The notes under the pieces are model-generated. The model was not told the origin of the DNA and did no database searches. It saw only the letters and a list, made by a program, of their open reading frames with translations. From NCBI RefSeq assembly GCF_020873875.1, contig NZ_JAHWGU010000018.1, forward strand, positions 62,001 through 126,000: a stretch of DNA of 64,000 bases, given 5' to 3'. This document shows, in pieces, positions 58,875 to 64,000 of this stretch. Position numbers and translations under genes: made by a program. This DNA comes from Actinoplanes sp. DH11 (lineage in GTDB: Bacteria; Actinomycetota; Actinomycetes; Mycobacteriales; Micromonosporaceae). How positions within the stretch are numbered: the first letter of the stretch is position 1; each line of letters begins with the position of its first letter.

Positions 58875-59144
58875 TCAGGACGCGTACCGCTTCTCCGCGC
58901 GGGCCCGTGCCTTCGCCGCCTCCACCTCGCGGTCCTTGGGTGGCGAGTTCGTCACCAGCCCGTCCAGGAGCTCTGCGGTCGCGGCCACCACGGCCGCGAC
59001 CGCCCGGTCGAAGACTTCCTGGTTGGCCTGCGACGGCCGGGTGGTTCCGGCGATCTTGCGGACGTACTGCAGCGCCGCGGCGTGGACCTCGTCCGGTGTA
59101 GCGGGCGGCTCGAAGTTGTGCAATTGGTGAATGCTCCGGCACAC
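58875..59144 (-). CDS. DUF2277 family protein
   Basis: 89 residues. The N-terminus MCRSIHQLHNFEPPATPDEVHAAALQYVRKIAG is the family signature (MCRxI..LxNFEPPAT). A charged helical C-terminus follows. Function unknown; widespread in actinobacteria, sometimes near DNA-repair genes. Convergent with the ribosomal protection gene with one base between the stop codons. Confidence 0.92.
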   Translation of the reverse strand: MCRSIHQLHNFEPPATPDEVHAAALQYVRKIAGTTRPSQANQEVFDRAVAAVVAATAELLDGLVTNSPPKDREVEAAKARARAEKRYAS

Positions 59145-59237
59145 GGTGTGTTCCTCCCAGGTCGCGGGGGCTGATCAGAGACCAGCATCCATGTCATACT
59201 CGGCCCTCCGGCGGATCTCCACCACCACGGGGTCAGC

Positions 59238-60698
59238 ATGCGACTGCGCACCGCACTGCTGGCGAGTCTCGGGCTCGCCACGGCCGTGCAGCTCACCCAT
59301 CCCGTCCTGCCGGAGGCGGCCGGATACGCCCTCTCCGACGTCATCATCGCGCTGGCCAGTGGGTACGCGGCGGTCAATTACCGGCGCCGGGCCCGGGACA
59401 CCGCCAACGCGCCGCGCATCCGGCTCGCTTTCGGGCTGGGCGCGTCGGCCGGCGCCGCCTGGTCCGCCTCGAACGTGCTGTTCCTGCTCGGCGTCCTCGG
59501 CGTGTCCTGGGTCGCGGCCCCGGCCGTCGTGCTGTCCACGGTGGCCGCGGTCCTCGTACCCCTTGCCATGGTCCTGGCCGGTCCGCGCCTGCGCGGCATC
59601 GCCGCCGCCCGCCAGCTGATCGATGTGGCCGCGGTGTCCGGCGCCTTCTTCGCCCTGGTCCGCGCGTTCGCGCCGGTGGGCGCGGGGCAGAGCGCCTTCA
59701 CCGGGTACGCGATGACGATCGTCGTGGTCCTCGGCTGCGGTGCCGCCGTCGCGCTCGTCACCCTGGCCACCTCCGAGCCCGGCCGCGGCGTGAGCGCCCA
59801 GCAGCTGCTGGCGTTCGCCGCGCTGGTGCAGGCGATCACCTTGCTGATCTCGATGCGCAACAGCGTCGCCGGCCAGGCGTGGTGGGCCGACGGGGTGGGC
59901 GGCGGTTACGTGCTCGGCGCCCTCGTGATGGCCGTGTCCAGCCGGCTCGCGGTCTCCCGGCCCGGCGTCGACGGCGTGGAACGGCTCGTCTTCAGCCCGT
60001 GGGCGCTGCTGCCCTACGTCCCGGTCGCCACCGCGGTCGGTGTCGCCGCGGCCCGCCAGCTGACCGACGGCGAACTGCCGCCGGTCCTGGTCTGGCTGCT
60101 GCTGAGCAGTTTCTCGCTGGTGCTGCTGCGCCAGTTCCTCACCCTCGTGACGGTCGGCCGGCTCACCGTGACGCTGGAGGAGCAGCGGACCGCGCTGGCC
60201 TACCAGGCCCATCACGACCCGCTCACCGGTCTGCTGAACCGGGCGGCCTTCGACAGCCGGGCCGCCGCGCTCCTCACCGCCGGCTACCTGGAGGCCTGCG
60301 CGATAGTCATCGACCTGGACGGTTTCAAACCGGTGAACGACACGCTCGGGCACGCGGCCGGCGACGAGGTGCTGGTCACCGTCGCGCACCGGCTCACCGC
60401 CGAACTGCGCGGCACCGACCTGGTCTGCCGCTGCGGCGGCGACGAGTTCGCCGTCCTGATGATCGACGCGGGCCCGCGCGCCGGGGTCGTCGCCGGCCGG
60501 CTGCTGCGCCGGATCTCCCAACCCATGGTCGTCCAGGGACGCCCGGTGAAGGTGGGCGGCAGCGTCGGCGTCGCGGTGACCCGGCGTGGCGAACGGGTCG
60601 GGGTGAGCGCGCTGCTGCGGCAGGCGGACACCGCGATGTACGCGGCCAAGGCCGCCGGCAAGGGCACGATCCGCCGGTACGCGTCGGCGACCGCGTAA
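59238..60698 (+). CDS. Membrane diguanylate cyclase (GGDEF)
   Basis: 486 residues. Eight to ten hydrophobic helices (about 5-310) form a membrane sensor of unknown ligand. The GGDEF domain (about 325-486) has HHDPLTGLLNRAAFD, DLDGFKPVNDTLGH, and CGGDEFAVL near 397. RGTD five residues before GGDEF is an inhibitory I-site, so product feedback is expected. No EAL domain. Makes c-di-GMP, which controls development in Streptomyces through BldD. Confidence 0.93.
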   Translation: MRLRTALLASLGLATAVQLTHPVLPEAAGYALSDVIIALASGYAAVNYRRRARDTANAPRIRLAFGLGASAGAAWSASNVLFLLGVLGVSWVAAPAVVLSTVAAVLVPLAMVLAGPRLRGIAAARQLIDVAAVSGAFFALVRAFAPVGAGQSAFTGYAMTIVVVLGCGAAVALVTLATSEPGRGVSAQQLLAFAALVQAITLLISMRNSVAGQAWWADGVGGGYVLGALVMAVSSRLAVSRPGVDGVERLVFSPWALLPYVPVATAVGVAAARQLTDGELPPVLVWLLLSSFSLVLLRQFLTLVTVGRLTVTLEEQRTALAYQAHHDPLTGLLNRAAFDSRAAALLTAGYLEACAIVIDLDGFKPVNDTLGHAAGDEVLVTVAHRLTAELRGTDLVCRCGGDEFAVLMIDAGPRAGVVAGRLLRRISQPMVVQGRPVKVGGSVGVAVTRRGERVGVSALLRQADTAMYAAKAAGKGTIRRYASATA

Positions 60699-60707
60699 AA
60701 TTGGCGC

Positions 60708-61100
60708 ATGGTGCACTGGTACGAGTCGTCGATCGACCGGCAGCTGCGCGAGGCCGCAGAACGCGGCGAGTTCGAGGGCCTGCCCGGCCTGGGGCAGCCG
60801 CTCCCCGGTCACGGCGAGGAGTACGACGAGGACTGGTGGGTCAAGGACTGGCTGCGCCGGGAGGACGGCGGCGCGGCGGTGATCCCGGCCAGTCTCGCGG
60901 TGCGGCGAGCCGCCGAGGACCTGCCCGAGGTGGTCGACCGGCTCGCGGCCGAGGCCCTGGTCCGCCAGCACGTCGCCGAGCTCAACGAACGCATCGACAG
61001 GTGCCGCCGCGGCCTGGTCGACGGCCCGCCGGTGGTGCTGCCCCCGTTCGACGCGGACGCGGTGGTGGCCGCCTGGCGAGCCCGCCGCGCGGCCCGATGA
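60708..61100 (+). CDS. DUF1992 (DnaJ-homologue C28-like) protein
   Basis: 130 residues. YESSIDRQLREAAERGEFEGLPGLGQPLP is the DUF1992 signature; the rest is helical and charged, with AELNERIDRCRRGL. Starts 9 bp after the cyclase gene and may share its transcript. Function unknown; eukaryotic relatives carry a J domain, which is absent here. Confidence 0.9.
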   Translation: MVHWYESSIDRQLREAAERGEFEGLPGLGQPLPGHGEEYDEDWWVKDWLRREDGGAAVIPASLAVRRAAEDLPEVVDRLAAEALVRQHVAELNERIDRCRRGLVDGPPVVLPPFDADAVVAAWRARRAAR

Positions 61101-61115
61101 CGGCCGAGCGACGGC

Positions 61116-62819
61116 TCACGATTCGGTGATGTCCAGCGGCTCCGCGGTCAGCACGTCGCACCGGACGTAGGCCAAATCGATCGTCACGTCGGTGAACCAG
61201 AGGATCGGCAGTGTCAGCGGCGGCGGCTGCTCCGGGGTGAAGGTCACCGGGATCAGCCCGAACAGCTTGCCGGTGAACCGGGGTGAGTAGAACTCGACGT
61301 TCCCGTCGATGATCAGCTCACCGCTCTCGATGAGCGTGGTGTGCCCGCCCGGCTCGTCGATCGCCAGGCTGAACGGCTTGTTCACCGCCTTGTCCATCAG
61401 GAACTTCAGCGACCGGATCGGCCCGTTCGCGGTGGGTACCTCGGCCACCCCTTCGTAGGTGGAGCCGTACATCGTCAGCGACTTGGTCTTCATCAGCCCG
61501 GGCCGGACGCCGGCTTGCGGGATGCCGCCGTCCTCGGCGAGCAGGCCCTCCTGCCGGGCGCCGAGGCAGGGAATCTCTTCCGGGCTCGGCTCGATTTTCG
61601 GGCCGGTGCTCGGCCCGCCGGGCTTCTCCGACGTGCCGGTGCTCGGCCCGCCGACCGGCTTTTCCGACGTGCCGGTGCTCGGCCCGTCGCCCGGTTTCTC
61701 CGGCGCGCCCGGGGTGCGGCTCGGCGTGCCCGGTCCGGGGCGCGACGCGGCAGGGGCGGAGGGGGACGCCGAAGGCGAAGCGGATCGGGAGGCGGACGGT
61801 ACGGGCGACGCCGACGGCTCCTCCGGGTCAAAGATGTCGTTGATGCCGTCCTCGATGCCCTCGATGACGTCGCCGATCCCGTCCAGGATCGGGAAGCCGG
61901 TGCCCTCGTCCTCCTTCGAGTCCTCCCTTGCGTCCTCCTCCGCGTCCGGCGCCGATCCCGCGCGTGGCGACGCCGGGCTCGGCTGCCGGGCCCGCGCCGA
62001 GGTGCTGGCCGTGGTCCCGGCTCCGGGCCGGGCGGAGGATCCGGACGCGGTGGCCTTGGGCGATTGAGAGGTTTTGGGGGCTTTTGACGATGCTGATGCG
62101 GAAGCCGCCGGTGCGGTTGCCGTGACCGAGGGCAGTCCCTCCGGGCACTCCGGCGCCGCGCCGGCCGGGCGGTCACCGGTCGCCACGAGCACGCCGGCCA
62201 GCATCAGCGACGGCACCAGGACCAGCGTCCGGCGATGCGGCGGCCGCCACTTCGGGTAACGGCCGAGGCCCGGGACGATCGTCGCGTCGCTGACCACCGG
62301 AATCTCCGCGGTGGGCGGCCCGCTGTCCGGCACCGGCTTCCCGGGCCCGTCCGGCACCGGCTTCCCGGGCCCGTCCGGCACCGGCTTCCCGGGCCCGTCC
62401 GGCACCGGCTCGCCCGGCGGCGGGGCGGCGGCGGTGAGCGGGCCGGGGGAGCCGGTGGCGGGGCGTGGTGGGGTCCAGGCGATGGCGAGCGCGCCGCCGA
62501 CGATGCCGAGCAGCATGCCGGCGAACCAGCCGCCGAGGTTGAGGCCGATGAAGGAGTAGAGGGCGGTGAGCGTGCCGACGACGCCGTAGAAGACGCGCTG
62601 TGCCGGGGTGAACCAGGTCAGGGCGCCGCTGGTCAGCATCAGCACCGGCAGCAGATAGGAAAGGAAGCCCTGCGGGCCGATGTGGATCTCGATGTTGTCC
62701 AGTGCCATGTTGGCGCTGAGGAACATCTCCAGTCCCGACAGCACCAGGAACAGGCCGCCCCAGAACGGCCGCCCGCGCCGCCACCGCCGGAACCTGCCCC
62801 AGAAGCTCTCCGTCGCCAC
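61116..62819 (-). CDS. DUF6114 membrane protein with long disordered, repetitive linker
   Basis: 567 residues. The N-terminal four-helix DUF6114 region (WGRFRRWRRGRPFWGGLFLVLSGLEMFLSAN to about 120) is followed by tandem GKPVPDGP units, one helix near 215, then about 200 residues of Ser/Pro/Ala-rich sequence with repeated SEKP-GPSTGT units. A folded C-terminal domain (about 415-567) resembles the DUF6230 strand pattern (SLTMYGSTYEG). GTG 62819 is chosen because GGAGG lies 5 nt before; GTG 62831 is alternative. Cotranscribed after the DUF6230 gene. Confidence 0.82.
   Translation of the reverse strand: MATESFWGRFRRWRRGRPFWGGLFLVLSGLEMFLSANMALDNIEIHIGPQGFLSYLLPVLMLTSGALTWFTPAQRVFYGVVGTLTALYSFIGLNLGGWFAGMLLGIVGGALAIAWTPPRPATGSPGPLTAAAPPPGEPVPDGPGKPVPDGPGKPVPDGPGKPVPDSGPPTAEIPVVSDATIVPGLGRYPKWRPPHRRTLVLVPSLMLAGVLVATGDRPAGAAPECPEGLPSVTATAPAASASASSKAPKTSQSPKATASGSSARPGAGTTASTSARARQPSPASPRAGSAPDAEEDAREDSKEDEGTGFPILDGIGDVIEGIEDGINDIFDPEEPSASPVPSASRSASPSASPSAPAASRPGPGTPSRTPGAPEKPGDGPSTGTSEKPVGGPSTGTSEKPGGPSTGPKIEPSPEEIPCLGARQEGLLAEDGGIPQAGVRPGLMKTKSLTMYGSTYEGVAEVPTANGPIRSLKFLMDKAVNKPFSLAIDEPGGHTTLIESGELIIDGNVEFYSPRFTGKLFGLIPVTFTPEQPPPLTLPILWFTDVTIDLAYVRCDVLTAEPLDITES
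61602..61706 (-). repeat. 33-36-bp imperfect repeat x3 in the DUF6114 gene
   Basis: Three units beginning GCCGGTGCTCGGCCCG at 61602, 61635 and 61671 encode the repeated GPSTGTSEKP segments of the linker. The first is one codon shorter. Confidence 0.75.
62325..62396 (-). repeat. 24-bp perfect tandem repeat x3 in the DUF6114 gene
   Basis: Units at 62325-62348, 62349-62372 and 62373-62396, each starting GTCCGGCACCGG, encode the GKPVPDGP repeats. A truncated fourth copy follows. Confidence 0.9.
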
Positions 62820-62849
62820 ACGTGCCTCCACTTGCTTCGCACAGGGGGA

Positions 62850-62877
62850 GGGCTCGCGGAAACGTGTCCGCGAGCCC
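62850..62877 (-). terminator. Hairpin between DUF6230 and DUF6114 genes
   Basis: Perfect 11-bp arms with a six-base loop, 10 nt after the DUF6230 stop and 31 nt before the DUF6114 start. No T-run. It may attenuate read-through or protect the upstream mRNA. Confidence 0.7.
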
Positions 62878-62886
62878 GGGCTCAGA

Positions 62887-63504
62887 TCAATCCTCGTAGT
62901 AGCACTCGTGTTTGCCGCCGACGTGCAGCTCGAGGCTCATCCCGTTGAGCGTGAAGGTCGAGGCCGAGGTGTAGTACGCCTGCTGCCGCAGGTTGTGGAT
63001 GGTGACGCTGGTGGCCTGCTGGCCGAAGGCGCCGGGAGCACCCTTCGCCTCGTCCTGGGCCGCGTCGAGGGTGCCGGCGTCCAGGCCGATCTGCATGTTC
63101 TTGAACTCGGCGTCACCGCCGAGCTTCGACATGCCGATGAGCAGGTCGGTCGCCTTCACCGGGCGGGCAGGGTCGTCGCCGGCTTCGATCCGCAGGGTGA
63201 CCGGCCCGACCGCCACCGATTGGCAGAGATCGTTCAGTGTGGCGCCCTCGATGCCGGACATCGCGGCCGGAACCGTGCCGTCCTTGGTCTCGAGCTCCCC
63301 GCTGTACTGGGTGAAGCCCTCGCCGACCAGCTTGCTGGCGGAGAGTTTGAACTGTTCACCGGCGATCACGAAGCTCGCGGCGAGTGCGCCGTTGGCCAGC
63401 GCGAGGACCAGGCCACCGGCGACGACCGCCGGTACGCCCACCGCCACGGCGAAGCGGCGCCAGTTGGTGCGCCCGTACGCCCCAGCGCTTTGCGCATCCT
63501 TCAC
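62887..63504 (-). CDS. DUF6230 exported protein
   Basis: 205 residues. A cytoplasmic start with TNWRRFAVAVG precedes one hydrophobic segment (VPAVVAGGLVLALANGALAAS) acting as signal or anchor. The soluble part has the beta-rich DUF6230 pattern: SFVIAGEQFKLSASKLVGEGFTQY, TLNDLCQSV and TFTLNGMSLELHVGGKHECYYED. Two Cys may pair. GTG start with AAGGAGG 5 nt upstream. The DUF6230-DUF6114 pair is conserved in sporulating actinomycetes; function unknown. Confidence 0.88.
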   Translation of the reverse strand: MKDAQSAGAYGRTNWRRFAVAVGVPAVVAGGLVLALANGALAASFVIAGEQFKLSASKLVGEGFTQYSGELETKDGTVPAAMSGIEGATLNDLCQSVAVGPVTLRIEAGDDPARPVKATDLLIGMSKLGGDAEFKNMQIGLDAGTLDAAQDEAKGAPGAFGQQATSVTIHNLRQQAYYTSASTFTLNGMSLELHVGGKHECYYED

Positions 63505-63852
63505 GGAACCTCCTTGGGATGGCTTCCGGCCGCCCGACGGACAGCGAAGGCTGTCGATGCCGCAGCCGTAATGTGCCGGAAATGTTGCCGCTGTCGCGCA
63601 ACGCCGACAAGGCCCCGCGCTACCAGCCGGTAACCCATCGCGCCTCGATCAACATGACCGTGTGTGACGCCTGCCACGCCGCTGTCCGATATTTCGGACA
63701 AAACCTTTGGCTGGGCCGAGTTACCCGTTACCCGGGGTACGCAAGGGCAGATTTGTTGCGATTCGATAACAAACAATCCCACCGATTGGCCTTAGGTAGG
63801 CGTACCGGGCTGCCGATCGGAAAGACATGAACGCCCGCGAGGAGCGCCGCCG
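63505..63852. other. Intergenic region with AT-rich promoter block
   Basis: About 350 bp between divergent genes. It contains a perfect dyad GTCCGA-4-TCGGAC, TTTGTT-10-AACAAA at 63752-63773 within the least GC-rich part of the window, and a nine-codon mini-ORF (63827-63856) whose stop overlaps the next start. Confidence 0.55.
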
Positions 63853-64000
63853 ATGAGCGTGCAGCGGCGTCTCAACCTGGGCTTCATCGCTCTGTTTCTG
63901 CTCCTCATGGCCTTCCTGGTGGTCCAGTTCGGCATCGGTGGCCGGGTCGACGCCGAGCACGAGCGCCGGGCCGCCGAGATCACCGCCGCGCGCCTGGCCA
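63853..64000 (+). CDS. Membrane sensor protein, N-terminal fragment (cut by window edge)
   Basis: Only 49 residues are visible: MSVQRRLNLGFIALFLLLMAF, a strong membrane helix to about residue 26, then a charged helical extracellular start (DAEHERRAAEITAARLA). The pattern suits a CHASE3-type histidine kinase, diguanylate cyclase or chemoreceptor. GAGGAG lies 9 nt upstream. The class cannot be settled within the window. Confidence 0.6.
   Translation, partial: MSVQRRLNLGFIALFLLLMAFLVVQFGIGGRVDAEHERRAAEITAARLA

Overview
The window reads as a chromosomal segment of a very GC-rich, mycelial actinobacterium, most likely Micromonosporaceae (Actinoplanes or Micromonospora type). The reasons are extreme G/C at third codon positions, many GTG/TTG starts, dense ATGA/GTGA stop-start overlaps, a conservon (cvnABCD), a c-di-AMP riboswitch before an NlpC/P60 gene, BlaI/M56 control genes, CBM2-bearing secreted proteins, and DUF6114/DUF6230 and DUF2277 genes. 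The taxon is inferred; no rRNA or tRNA gene was seen. No integrase, transposase, phage or CRISPR structure was found.

Layout. 1-743: start of an aldehyde dehydrogenase running off the left edge. 906-11040: a tightly coupled nine-gene operon for a heptose-containing, probably carbamoylated glycoconjugate. It holds a NodU/CmcH carbamoyltransferase, a GT2 transferase, a GmhB-GT9 fusion, two more glycosyltransferases, GmhA, HldE, an SDR enzyme and a second GT9. All catalytic steps from sedoheptulose 7-phosphate to NDP-heptose are present. A topoisomerase IB overlaps the end. 12022-12579: a TetR regulator. 12806-19021: cydA-cydB-cydDC (cytochrome bd oxidase and its fused ABC exporter), divergent from blaI-M56 protease, with three tandem BlaI-type dyads between them. 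20455-25406: riboswitch, NlpC/P60 hydrolase, an AAA+/TPR pair and a PAP2-type membrane phosphatase. 25461-30666: LolA-like secreted protein, Tat-exported intradiol dioxygenase, OmpR-type two-component pair, Pr6Pr membrane protein.

30738-36197: Ser/Thr kinase with an extracellular CBM2, a secreted amine oxidase coupled to a secreted RidA, and a secreted esterase with CBM2. 36572-40062: a run of small accessory genes, including an internally deleted RibD/DHFR-like gene and a mosaic of TetR and PhyH remnants. 40086-45299: acyl-CoA dehydrogenase, GAF protein and the conservon. 45300-45877: non-coding, with a 32-bp-arm inverted repeat. 45878-48187: lon with a HAIR (HspR) element. 48369-52753: Pro-rich membrane protein, vanadium-haloperoxidase-like phosphatase, TetR with a three-site operator region and a divergent membrane protein, peroxiredoxin.

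52763-56751: lysozyme-like secreted protein, class II Fic protein, XRE/MmyB regulator divergent from an SDR, and a hypothetical. 56863-58873: a TetM/OtrA-type ribosomal protection GTPase preceded by a 30-codon leader ORF and a hairpin that pairs with its ribosome binding site. 58875-61100: DUF2277, a membrane diguanylate cyclase, DUF1992. 61116-63504: DUF6230-DUF6114 pair. 63853-64000: start of a membrane sensor gene cut by the right edge.

The strongest candidates for undescribed biology are the heptose operon with its fused GmhB-GT9 enzyme, the apparent leader-peptide attenuator on the ribosomal protection gene, BlaI-type operators over the cytochrome bd promoter, and the coupled secreted amine oxidase/RidA pair. 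All coordinates and motifs come from reading the sequence. Family names rest on recognition of conserved motifs, without a database search.
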